Assembly (NCBI GenBank): GCA_049999725.1
Contig: JBNGIS010009094.1
Location: forward strand, 1 to 30,789
Length of the DNA: 30,789 nucleotides
Direction of reading: 5' to 3'
Source of the DNA: Haplomitrium mnioides
Taxonomy: Eukaryota; Marchantiophyta; Haplomitriopsida; Calobryales
How positions within the stretch are numbered: the stretch's first letter is position 1; the number at the start of each line of letters is the position of its first letter. The notes under the pieces were generated by a model. That model searched no databases, was not told the DNA's origin, and was given only the letters and a program-made list of their open reading frames with translations. Position numbers and translations under genes: made by a program. Of the stretch, positions 8,749 through 18,251 are shown in pieces.

Positions 8749-9070
8749 GTAAGTGTTGGAATACCTAACACGTCAAGTATGATAATGAGTGTTTTGGGAA
8801 AAAATAGGAGTTATTGAATAAGATATATCAACAGAATAAGATCAAGCAAGTGAATCTTATGCATGCATAAGATCAATGGTTGAACCCTATGTGCGCATAG
8901 GGTAAAGGAGTGAACCCAATGCGCGCATAGGATCAACGAGTGAACAACTTGTGCACAAAATATCAAAGAGAGAACTAAATGTGCGCATAGAATCCAAGAA
9001 TCAACCTTTTGCACGCAGTGGATCTTTATTGTTGGTCAAGCATTCAAAGTTTAAGCTTTTTGATAACTAC
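8749..9070 (+). other. Z intron 1 (alpha) with a palindromic minisatellite
   Basis: It begins with GTAAGT. The acceptor is not certain; homology between alpha and gamma exon 2 resumes at about 9065-9080. It contains the array 8852-9025. Confidence 0.5.
8852..9025. repeat. Palindromic minisatellite, CCTATG/CATAGG type
   Basis: Five to six units with a period of about 30 bp. Each is a GTGAA spacer plus a palindrome: TCTTATGCATGCATAAGA (8855-8872) is a perfect 18-bp inverted repeat, and ACCCTATGTGCGCATAGGGT (8884-8903) has one mismatched pair. The minus strand has a long open frame through the array (8811-9014) only because the period is divisible by three. Confidence 0.9.
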
Positions 9071-9960
9071 TCCAGCAAATCAACAAAAAGACATTCAAGT
9101 TAGAATATATAAATAGTTAGAGACCTTTGTTCGTCATCAGCAGATGACGATGACAATGTTCAAGATCCAAATCTTATTGTTCAAAACACAAAAAGCATAG
9201 AATTGGATGACAGTCACTATTTCAATTTTGGACGTGATGCATTGTCACTGATGACACCAATCAAACAATGAGTGATTTCTAATCAAGTTAGACCTCTGAA
9301 TGAGATTGGAAGATCTTCTAGAAATTGAAATCATATGAAGGAATCTTCAAATGACAGTTTAGAAAATAATTTAAGCAAAGAGTCTCAATTAATTAATATT
9401 TCTATGGAGCTATCGCCAAGAGCACCGATTTTTTACAAAAAAAACATTTCTTTATGCTTGAGATATTGATGAAGATTATGTTTCGACATGGTCCAGTTCT
9501 CCCACATCTCAAGGTAATCCACATTAATCAAAAACTTATTTCAAAATAGCAAACAGTGTTATTGATGATGCCCGAGATCTAGAAGATAGTGAATTATCTC
9601 CAATGGTTGGATTCGCCTACTGACCAAATTGACCAGCAAGACACAAGAATTCTCTATCTAGGCCAAAACCCAAATGGGCAAATAATTTACGTGAAACTTT
9701 TTTGCCAAAAGTCCATCATGATGAGAGCTTCGTAAAGAAAAAGCTTGAATCAATATCAATTTTGAATTTGAGGAGAATTTCTTGTTGTCAAAGTAATTGT
9801 TTGTCGTTGTGTAAGACATATTTTTAAAAAAATATGAAGAAACGTATTTTCGACAAAGCATGAAGAATCAAGATGTCAGCCATGTGTTAAGTTACTTCAT
9901 GCAAAATTTTCAAAAAGGTGCTTCCAATGGACACAAACAAGGCTCAAGACATGCTGAGGA
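9071..9960 (+). pseudogene. Z exon 2 (alpha): N-terminal half of the DUF7869-type protein
   Basis: Reads SSADDDDNVQDPNLIVQ, then GRSSRN, a stop, SKESQLINISMELSPRA, then after a shift in an A8 run (about 9440) TFLYA..DIDEDYVSTWSSS. The end reads KPKWANNLRETFLPKVHHDE, SFVKKKLESISILNLRRISC and CQSNCLSLCKTYF. The RRISCCQSNC cysteine cluster resembles the Cys-rich N-terminal start of DUF7869 mobile-element proteins. Gamma carries the same series (29700-28980, minus strand), including SITDDDNNVQDPNLFVQ and SLNISLELSPRAW. It ends at GAGGA|GTAAGT (9961), so the downstream insertion sits in an intron. Confidence 0.6.
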
Positions 9961-10977
9961 GTAAGTAAAAATAAAAGGATAGAGATAAAAAGAAATAAAA
10001 CTACTCTAATTGTCGGGGGCCAAGCCAAGCCTACTAACCTTGTATCTAACTCGGAGGACAACTTGCTTTGAGGGGGGTTTAGCCCTGAACTAGGTCCGTC
10101 TAGGGGCAGAGAGGGGATATGCGGTGGCCTTACACCCCTATAGAGGGTTGCCTCTCGAAATAAGTTAAGAGTAAGGGACTTATATATTGCTTGTGTCTTT
10201 TGGAGAAGAACTTATGGGATATCTCCCGAGCTAACGTTCGACGAGCAATCAGCTGTGTGGCGAGGGAAAGGATGACCATGAGCAAGCCGATGAAAGGATT
10301 GATGCAAAGCAGAGGATCGGATTGAATTGCGAGGAAGAGCTTAATCGAGTGCAGGCCTGTGCGAAGGGTCGGCTACGAGAATCAACAATTGATTTGACAC
10401 AAAGTTCCCTGTTAAATCTGAAGATGAATCCCTCCTGCAATAAACAAGCCTTTGTGAATCAAAGGAGATATCTGCTGAGAGAGGGCTGCGAGAAAAGCTT
10501 GTGAAAGGAAGAGTAAGGTCCTGTGCTGGAGATCTCCTGCGATGAAGTCTTCACCAGTATGATGTGAGGATCGAATAAGTGCCTATGAAGAGTGGGCGAT
10601 CTGCGGGGACAGACTGGTGATGAAGAATTGGCTCCGAACTGTGAAGGCGAATTCCTAGCTACATGGATGGCCAATTGTGAAATTGAAGGCTTAGAGACGA
10701 TGTGTTGCGAAGAATCGACCAAAGGATTAAGCGCGATTGAAGGGAAAATTGGTGAAGGCTGAATGTCCCTGAATGAAGAATCAACGACGAATCTCCTGTT
10801 GCTGGAATCGATTGACTTGCGAAAGAAGAACTTCTCTTGCGGCCTTGAAGAAGAATTGGCAGAAGGCTCCTACAAAGAATTTAATTTGAAAATCTATGTG
10901 AGGAGAAGGATCTACAAAGAATCGAATCCGATGTCAGTGGTGTCCGATCCGAAGAACGGATCGGAAACCAGCCTTCC

Positions 10978-11681
10978 TAAGTGGGGAGCCCACTTAAAGG
11001 TGGTTCCGATCCGTCTTCCGATGTGGGGAGGATTGGTTAAGAGGGTTTCCGAAGCGAGATAATTAATCAGCTGAAAGGGTGATTTGTCAAAGATTCAGAC
11101 GAAAAGGAGGTAATTGGGAAAGTTTGAATCAGGTGTCTGTAGAAAGTTCGAAAGGGATATGCGGAGCTCTTCGTTCTTACATCAAACTTTTTTACATCTT
11201 AAGGAAAAGAAGGAGCCTCTAAGGGTTCATATATCAAGAGGATTCACGAAAGGAAGAGTTTGAGGTAGAGAAGAAGAGAGATCCGAAACAAAGATAAGAC
11301 GAGGTTTCACCTGAAGAACAAGGTGCTGAAATAGTGACCTATCGACAGTCTGGATAGAAAGGGAAGAGGTGCCAAAACAAGGATATGTCAAAAACCCATT
11401 AGAAGAAGAACGAGGGTGTTGAAATGACGATCAATCAATGGTTCGACCAGAGGAGGGACAGAAGGTGTCAAAACAGTGATAAATCAACAGTATAGCTAGA
11501 AGGGGAAGAAGATGCCAAAAGCGCAATATATCAATGATCTGGTTAGAAGAGAATGAGAGAGCCGAAAGGGCGATAAATCGACAACAGGAGCCCACTTAAG
11601 GGGGTTCCGATCTACCATCTGATGTGGAGATCCCCACTTAATAGGGTTTCGATTGACCTCCCTAAGTGGGCAGGCCACTTA
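10978..11681. repeat. TAAGTGGG hairpin motif copies (insertion in alpha)
   Basis: TAAGTGGGGAGCCCACTTA (10978-10996) and TAAGTGGGCAGGCCACTTA (11663-11681) are hairpins with 7-8 bp arms, each followed by a GGTTCCGATC- or GGTTTCGAT-like tail. A partial copy is at about 11590-11640. The same hairpin occurs at 20637-20655 and 21055-21073. Confidence 0.75.
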
Positions 11682-11960
11682 ACAGGGTTTCGATGGGGGG
11701 GGAACAAGGGGGCCAAAACGAGGATATAACGCAGCTCCAATATAAGAAGAAAGGATACCGAATTAGCAATTTATCAACAGACCAAAGAGATGCAAGCAGT
11801 GTTGAAACGGCGATCTATCACAGGTTTGACAAGGAGAAACGAGAAGGGATCAGCCGAAAAGATGATAAATCACATATCCAACCATAGGAGAGCCAAAGAT
11901 GCCGAAGAGGCAATATAGCGCACATCCGACGGAGGAAGAAGCTGTGCCGAAAAGAGGATG
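11325..11960 (+). repeat. Degenerate ~48-bp tandem repeat in the GC-rich insertion
   Basis: Units of the form AAA-GCGATAAATCAACAG...GGYCAGAAGAGGAAGAA recur from 11329 on (starts near 11420, 11471, 11516, 11564), and more loosely to 11960. The same unit is found at 21110-21680 in the second GC-rich block. Confidence 0.6.
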
Positions 11961-12131
11961 TACCATCGATCCAACGGGGGCAAAAATGGAAGTCTTGATA
12001 GTTCTTATACAGAGGGTCAAGACCTTGTAGATGACGTGGCAGCTAGGAAAGTCAGCAGGTCAACGGATGGTCAGCGCGACGGTCCGCCTACCCTTTTGTG
12101 GGGCAACGTCAAATGGCGCCACAATGGAAAC

Positions 12132-12356
12132 GTGGCGCTCATGCGGGATTTAGGAATCTGTGGGAATCTTACAGATTCTACGGGCATCTTGCGCTTTGCG
12201 GACTACGTGGCACCTCCGCGGGACCTGGGAATCAACAGGAATCTTAGAAATTCCACAGGTATCTTGGCCTCTGCGGATTACGTGGCACTCAATGAGAGTT
12301 CGAGAATCATCAAGAATCTTATAGATTTCGCGAGGATCATGGGCTTTGCGAAAACA
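12132..12356 (+). repeat. 75-bp tandem repeat, three copies
   Basis: Copies start at the GTGGC of 12132, 12207 and 12282, with a fourth partial start at about 12356. Each carries GGAATC...AATCTTA.AGATT.C...GGATCTTG-like blocks and ends in a CTTTGCGGA-ACGTGGCAC stretch. The period is a multiple of three, which keeps a 206-codon frame open (11958-12578); I see no other coding evidence. Confidence 0.7.
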
Positions 12357-14011
12357 TGGCACTTTGAGGGAGCCCGTGGGATTCCTTGGAGTGTTCACGG
12401 ACCTCTGTGGGGACGAGGTGCATCGAGGGTGCTGCAAAGGATCCTTCGAATCGAGGGACAAATTCACCTAGAAATTCACATTAGATTTGCGCGGAGCCCT
12501 TGTCGTCTTGCCGAATTAATCCAAGACCTTGAAATTACCATTAGATTTGCGCCAAGCTTCATCGCCTTGCATAATTAAGCAGAGTGCTTGGAGTTTGCGT
12601 TCTACGATCAGCACTCAGCTTGCTCGGATCTACGCCCATTTTCCATCGATCAAGCATCTAAATGCAACAACGATCCAAATCGTGGAAAGGGAAAAAATGA
12701 AAAGTATGAGGGAATTCGCGCGGGGGGAGGTATAAATCGATAGTCTGAAATGTTTGAGGGGTTGATTGTGGATGCAAACTTGCAAGTCATGAGAATGATA
12801 GCAGAAAGGAAGACACACAAGGGAGGGAGGACAGATTTCTTAAATCTTCAATTGAAGTAGGTGAACTCGAGCAGAGGGCTAGTAGGTGTGGAGGTGGACT
12901 GGAGGGGCGTTGGGAATTGCTAGACGATGAGCTCTAGAGGCCCAGGCGATCCAAGTGTACTCATCACTACGGGTGGACCAGCATCGGAGGTATACTGATG
13001 CTTGAAGAGGGAAGGAATTCTGGGTTGTCCTGAGATCGGAGAGGCTGCCAAAGTGGGATCTTTGGGGTTGTCTCAGTGTTGCCTATGCAAGAGCAACAAT
13101 CCCATGAACGTTTAGAGGCGTTTCTGGTTTATTCTCTCAAGGGAAGTCAAGGAGGAGTAGCTGCATTCGTACCCGCGTACGGTGTAAGAATATCTACCAA
13201 AGCTTCGAGGTGGAGTGGGTAACCAGCAGTCGAGAGGACTATCTTCCAGAGTGGAAGTTAAACAAGACCTCTTTCGATTCTAAGGAAGTAAATTCAGGGC
13301 ATCTCGCGAGGGAAGTTAAAAAACTATCTGGAGAAGGGTGCGTGGGTGGAAGTGGAGCTTGGGAAAACCAGATGAGATGCAGAGGGAAGGGAGAAAGGGA
13401 GTGTTGAGAGTTCAAGTTTGAGTTGTAGAGGTTGTCCCAAGTCAGAGGATTATTGGCAGAGTGTATCTTGGGTGTGTGAGTGTGTTTGTGGGTTAGTTAG
13501 TTTTGTATTCCGTTTGTAATTACTAAAAAGACATTTCAGATCTGAAGTGAACAGGATCTCAACTCAGCAGGGATCCAAGAATCAGACTCAGAGAGTAAGG
13601 GAGTACAATAGACAGGTCCCCTGTATAATTCAGACGTCAGGGCTTGATCTTATATTGTAAAACTTTGAGTTTGGATCCTATTTCGGATCCTTGGAATCCA
13701 CTTTGGAATTTGATCAGAAAAGCTTTTGAGGTGTGGATGAATGTCTGAATGAGGAAGTGACAAGGAGAAGGGTCTGTAAGATGAGAAGGAACATCCTTAA
13801 TGCCTGAAAGTGATAACTTGCAGCGGGGCCGTCTCATAAAAGAACTTGAACCCATGTAATGTTAGCTTTTTCCTTCCAAAGAGCAGTATTTGGAGGTTAA
13901 CGCTTGAAGGAGGGGGCTGATACAAGATATTGCATGACAATGGGAAATACCAAGAAAAGACTTCAGTGTTGACAATCAGTTCACTATATATGGCAGCACT
14001 ATTGTTTGTAG

Positions 14012-14567
14012 GAGAGACTTCAAATTAATATTATCAATAAGGAATGAGAGAATCAAAAGGATTCAAGATTTCAAGAACGCAGATCCTAGAAGCATTTTTG
14101 AAAATAAAGAATTATCTACTAAAAGAGTATGCGTATGTGGATGGATGGACAATTTTTTGTAGAGACTTTGTGAGAGAATGCCTACTCACAAAGTTTATAA
14201 CTTGCTGGATAATTTTACAAAATGGGAAGTTTATGACTATTATATAACTTATTTGAAAGAGAAAAATTCTGATTGCATTCTTAATTTTTATGGTTTTACA
14301 AAACATTGGAGAACTCAATTTCCAAACATTAAAGTTCCAAAACAAAATAGATTTGATATTTGTAAAACCTGCGAAGAAATAAATCATTGTAAGAAAAATC
14401 CATCTTGGAGTCTAACAAAGGTAATAAATTTCTTCTCTTTTGAAACCTACAACTACTATGATGCTCTTTTTACAAGACTAAAAGCTTTGTTCCAGAGATG
14501 TCATGCTTTTTCAACTTATTGCAATAAGATATTGGCTATGTTAAGTTGTTTCACAAACAAGGTTTGA
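14012..14567 (+). pseudogene. Y exon (alpha): central part of the DUF7869-type protein
   Basis: The acceptor ATTGTTTGTAG ends at 14011. In one frame it reads RDFKLILSIRNERIKRIQDF, KNADPRSIFENKELSTKRVC, VCGWMDNFL, TAG (14160-14162), RLCERMPTHKVYNLLDNFTK and WEVYDYYITYLKEKNSD. A NFYGFTKHWRTQFPNIKVPK segment and NRFDICKTCEEINH follow. The series W(M)..F, RMP...K..., then H-W/F-K-R...FP-x-[IV]-K-V-P-K...F..C..C is the usual middle section of DUF7869 element proteins. A likely donor (ACAAAG|GTAATA) is at about 14420; the open frame after it is probably intronic. Only one stop breaks more than 130 codons. Confidence 0.65.
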
Positions 14568-14589
14568 GTCAAATAAACCTTAGCAGTTG

Positions 14590-15000
14590 GAGTTATCATG
14601 ACATGCTCTATGCTTGCATAAGGTGTGTTGCTTTTAACTTGAATCCAAAGCACATTGAGAGTTAAATAAAGCAAGGAAATTGTTCTCATTGTTGGTTGTG
14701 ACCTTAGGCTTGCACCGAGTTTCGCTATTGTTGCTCTCAATCCAAAGCCCATTGCGAGATAAACAATATCAAGAATCGTTTATATTGTTTGCAAACCCTA
14801 TGCGCGCTTAGATTTTATTCTTTTTTCTTTCAATTCCAATCAAGACAACAACCAAATCAAGTTAAGATATTGATGTTGTTGTTTTTGATCCTATGCATGC
14901 ATATGATCAGTTATTGTTTCTTTGAATCCTATGCGAGTATTAGATTAGTAATTGTTTCTTTGAATCCTATGCGAGCATAGAGTCCAAGCTAGAATTTAAA
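14590..15000. repeat. Palindrome units in a Y intron (alpha)
   Basis: Five or so loosely spaced units: CTCTATGCTTGCATAAGG at about 14606, AACCCTATGCGCGCTTAG at about 14796, GATCCTATGCATGCATATGATC at about 14888, and two GAATCCTATGCGAGYAT units at about 14924 and 14964. They are of the CCTATG/CATAGG type seen in the Z intron. The spacing is wider than in the other arrays. They lie between the exon ending near 14420-14567 and the one containing VGHTHDQ. Confidence 0.75.
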
Positions 15001-15254
15001 TTTAAGTTCTAGTTTGTGACCCGAATGGCCCAAATCTTGTTTTTCTCCTCTCAAAACTTTTGTGCAATTCGAGTCAAAGACAAGTACTTACTGTGAATGT
15101 TATTCCGGTTCTCCTATACTTAAATAGTCTAAACTACATTTTAAAGTTCTTAAAAAATTTTCACCTCTTCTAATCCAAACATTTGTTAAAGTTGCTTTGA
15201 ATATTTTTAGCGCCTAAGGTTATCTTTGGAAATTTGAAACATAAAGATATGTTT

Positions 15255-16448
15255 TAATGAACTATTTACATTTTTTGGTGTGATGATGCAATCAAATATA
15301 ATCACCAATTGTTTCTTCATTGTAACCAACAAATGAAAGAAAGAACAAAACTTATGGTTGGCCATACTCATGATCAACTTGATCAAATGTTCAACAAATT
15401 CTTGAAACATTTGAAATATATCAAAGCTTTCATGATTACAAGTCTTAGCGATGCACTACAATTGTCGTATAATCTTAAACCACAAGTAATTCTTTTGATG
15501 GAGACTTGGGATTTCAAATTGTTTATGCAACAACGACTCTTTTTGATTCAAAGGATGCATGATATCACCTTTAATCAACAATTCAAGTTCAAGTTGAGTG
15601 ATTCAAAGACAAAGATTTAGAGCAAACAATTTTCAACAGATGAATTTTGGCTACCTTTGGATGGTATTTGTCAACTTAATTGTCTACATAAAGTGGATAG
15701 AAAAATTTTAAGTTCAATATTGATTCCTCTCAAAGCATATTCTAAAAACAAATGATCTCAAAAGGAAGAAAGAGAAGTTGACATAGAGAAAGTAGTCTTT
15801 GCAATAAGGGACAACATAAGTAAGAACTACTACAAGTTCTTTACAAATTCTGACATTCAATGGTGAAATAAATTTTTCTTTGCCCAACAAGAGACTGCAG
15901 CTTACATTCTTGAAAGAAAAAGACGAGGAATCAAAGCAAAATTCACCTTTCCACCTTCACAACCAACAAATACTTGTAATGACTCTCAAAATGTTCATCT
16001 AGGTTCTCAATTTGATGCTCAACAGACAGAGGAAGATGTTCTAGTAGAACATATATATTCTACACATTGAGCAATCTACAATGGAGCACCTAGGTTGCAA
16101 GAAGGGACTGTTTCACATAACACCATATATGGGCTCAAATTTGGCAACCTACATGAGATGAAAGCCAAAATGTTTATTTTTGTTGTTGCATCACTCGATC
16201 CAAAAGGAAAACAATTTTGGATTGCGATAGTTCTCAAAGTTTTGTCATTTGATAGGGAAGAACCTCCCAACCCAAAACAAACACGTGTTCAATGGTTTGC
16301 TTGTAAAGATGAGGATGCATTTTCTAGACAATGTTTTTCAGAAAAAAAAACAACAATAAAAGGGAAATGTAAATCCAAGTTACATGTTGATGTACTTAAT
16401 GTGATACAAATCACAATTTTGTCTTTTGATTTTCTTCTCACACAATAA
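15255..16448 (+). pseudogene. Y exon (alpha): DUF7869 catalytic-type core and BAH/Tudor-like tail
   Basis: One uninterrupted reading register with four stops (TAG 15618, TGA 15753, TGA 15864, TGA 16068) and no indels. It reads KERTKLMVGHTHDQLDQMF, NKFLKHLKYIKAFMITSLSD, KPQVI, ETWDFK, FKFKLSD, SKQFSTDEFWLPLDG, then DNISKNYYKFF...DIQW.NKFF, then FGNLHEMKAKMFIFVVASLD, KQFWIAIVLKVLSFD and RVQWFACKDEDAF. GHTHDQ.DQMF is the signature of DUF7869 (transposase-like proteins of plant, animal and protist elements), and QFSTD-W-P-DG is a usual follow-on. It ends with a TAA at 16446, about 50 codons shorter than the element 0 copy. The acceptor upstream of 15255 is not clear. Confidence 0.75.
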
Positions 16449-16489
16449 AAACAAGTTGAAGAAAACCACTCTAGCTACTATTAAATCAA

Positions 16490-16600
16490 AAATCTATACA
16501 ATGTTTTGTTTTATTGGTAATTGTATCTTATGATTCCAAACTCATTTCCTTGACTTCTAGTCCGCTTGGGTTTTTCTTCATGTTTTATATTTTTTTCAAA
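16490..16600 (+). repeat. Element 3' flank, diverged copy of 2395-2515
   Basis: Shares ATGCAATGTTTTGTTTTRTTGG-like opening bases, AAACTCATTYCCTTGACTTC and CATGTTTT blocks with 2395-2515. The alpha copy jumps directly from the Y gene (ATTAAATCAAA at about 16490) into this block, so it lacks about 1.2 kb present in element 0. Confidence 0.7.
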
Positions 16601-16689
16601 AATAAGTTTTTAGGGGCACCATGTCTATGCACATATAGAGTTTGTGCAACCAAACTTATTTTTAAATAACTTATTCTGACATACATTTC

Positions 16690-17010
16690 AATTTTCGGAT
16701 TTCAAAATGTAATCAATGAAAAATGCAGTTTTTTGTGAAAACATACCATAATTTTTATACTCTTCATTGATTTTGAGATTTCTTAGATTTTCATAAAATA
16801 CTAAGAATATCGTTTGATTTCGCATAATGAAATTGATTCTTGTCCAATTATTCTTGTTAAGACTGCAAAAAATAAAACTCAAAAACTCACGTAGTTTTTG
16901 TTTTTAAAAAATAACCTCATTTTCTCTATTTTATGAGCTCTAAAACTACGTTGTTTTTGGAAAAAAAAAGCTCATGTTTTGAGTAGCGTGTTCCTAGTTC
17001 TAAGTAGCGG
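16690..17010 (-). repeat. ~300-bp dispersed repeat with a GCTACT end motif (reverse copy)
   Basis: Reverse-complement match to 28285-28570: shared blocks include CGCTACT..GAACTA.GAACA, CTACTCAAAACATGA, AAAATAGAGAAAATGAGG, AAACTACGTGAGTTTTT and ATCTCAAAATCAATGAAGAG. No coding capacity is seen. It lies in the spacer between the 3' ends of alpha Y and beta X. Confidence 0.7.
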
Positions 17011-17344
17011 TCATTGACTATTAAATATTTTAAAGTTTCATAATGATATTCTTGAGATCAAAATTTGAACACAAACATATAAAATTTATAATAAAAACAT
17101 TAAATGAAATATTAAATACACCCATGCATATATGGACTTCATCATTTACAATTTTCAAGCATGTTCTTTTATGATCAAGTTAAACATGGATGCCTACACA
17201 TGCAAGAACTTCACCATCTTTACCTTTTATGAGCTATTTATAAGATGAAATTCAAACAAGAAGGACTATGTATGCATGGACTCTGCACTTATATTGTCAA
17301 AACATATACTCTTAGCATCAAAATCAAAAGTACTCTTATCCACA
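17011..17344. other. AT-rich spacer with scattered palindrome units
   Basis: CCATGCATATATGGACTTC (about 17122) and TATGTATGCATGGACTC (about 17268) are single palindrome-type units. No gene is seen. Confidence 0.5.
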
Positions 17345-17560
17345 TATACAAAATTTCCTAGTCCTAGAGATCGCAATTGAGTCACTAAATACACATAATA
17401 TACCATGAGAAGTAGGCTTTCCATGGTATGCAGAAACTAAATGAGACTCAATTATATCATATGGCAAAGAAGCCACTCTCAAAACACGTTGTGGAATATA
17501 AATTGACTATTGTTGATCATAATCTACAATAATGCAACTATTTCATAATTTCAACACATG
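17345..17560 (-). pseudogene. X exon 4, 3' part (beta), cut off by a gypsy insertion
   Basis: The minus-strand frame reads NSCIIVDYDQQ, TAG, SIYIPQRVLRVASLPYDIIE and SHLVSAYHGKPTSHG. This aligns with alpha NCIVVEYGRHQYIYIPQRVL and TMASLPSYVTKSQIV. It is the part of the methyltransferase after the FxGxG-type motif. The part just before it is missing here, and the remaining upstream exons continue at 25385. The two pieces are therefore one gene split by an insertion. Confidence 0.7.
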
Positions 17561-17600
17561 TTATGCATATGCCTTACCTAGAGTAGAGGTGTCAGTCGGG

Positions 17601-18251
17601 TGTGTTTGCGGCCACCTAACGGAGATGATGAAAAAGGGCAGTGATTTTGAGCCGACAAAGCCCAGGAGATCTAGCTTTAACGAGCTCAAGAGGCGATTGG
17701 CCAACGCGCCTATCTTGGCGCCTCCAAACTGGACCAAGGAGTTCCACGTGATGGTGGATGTTTCTGGCTTCTGTGTGGGGGCAGTGCTGAGCCAACTTGA
17801 TGAGGAGGGCAGGGACCACCCCATCTACTTTGCCAGTAGACTCCTCTCAACGGCGGAGAAGAATTACTCGCCCACCGACCGTGAGGCCTTGGGGATAATC
17901 TACTCTCTGAAGAAGTTCCGATACTACCTGCTGCATTACAAGGTGGTGTTTCACATGGATCATGATGCCCTCAAATACATGGTCAACAAGCCAGACCTAA
18001 CGGGGAGAGTGGCGAGGTGGATGTTGCTACTCCAGAAGTTTAATTTTGAGGTACACATCAAGCCAAGAAAGAAACACCAAAATGCGGACTTCTTCTCGAG
18101 GATCGAGGGCCAGCCAAGTGCAAAAGGAGTGGTGGACGTCTTCCCCGATGAAGACCTGTTCCATGTCAGGGAGGGAAGACCCACAAAGTATGGGGACATC
18201 ATTGAGTTTCTCTTGACGGCGAGGATTCCCGCCGGGCGCACCCTAGAATAG
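17601..18251 (+). pseudogene. Gypsy RNase H domain (pol fragment)
   Basis: It begins in the reverse-transcriptase thumb/linker (SFNELKRRLANAPILAPPNW) and runs through RNase H: MVDVSGFCVGAVLSQ, NYSPTDREALGIIYSLKKFR, VVFHMDHDALKYM and KHQNADFFSRI. Counting from the ATG at 17532, the likely catalytic acids are D76, E118, D143 and D186, all present. The first ~20 codons of that open frame belong to flanking DNA. Most of the reverse transcriptase is absent, so the element is 5'-truncated. It ends at a TAG (18249-18251), after which the frame continues with further breaks into the integrase. Confidence 0.85.

Larger units (their letters stand above)
10011..13950 (+). mobile_element. GC-rich non-autonomous LTR-retrotransposon-like insertion
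   Basis: Base composition changes sharply from AT-rich to near 50% GC at about 10011 (first bases TGTCGGGGGCC) and back at about 13930. It lies between two parts of one gene (Z exon 2 and Y exon, 9960/14012), so it is an insertion. It has no pol, but it shares long diverged blocks with 19900-25380: the hairpin motif, the ~48-bp tandem units, the CCGCCTACCC...TTTG block, the GGTGGACTGGAGGGGCG block (12890 and 24155) and a purine tract (AAGGAGGGGG at 13908) followed by TGATA. I could not pair LTR ends or find a target-site duplication, so the exact ends are uncertain. Open frames within it do not look like proteins. Confidence 0.55.

Noticed and set aside
8811-9014. Minus-strand open frame with repeated Leu-Cys-Ala-His segments
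   Set aside because: It is the translation of the 30-bp palindromic repeat, antisense to the Z intron, and follows from a period divisible by three.
11958-12578. 206-codon open frame as a gene
   Set aside because: Lies in non-coding retroelement sequence, its middle is a tandem repeat, and no recognisable domain is seen; listed only as a repeat.
10011-13950. Complete LTR retrotransposon with paired LTRs and target-site duplication
   Set aside because: I could not find a matching terminal repeat pair or duplication by reading; kept as a related but undefined insertion.
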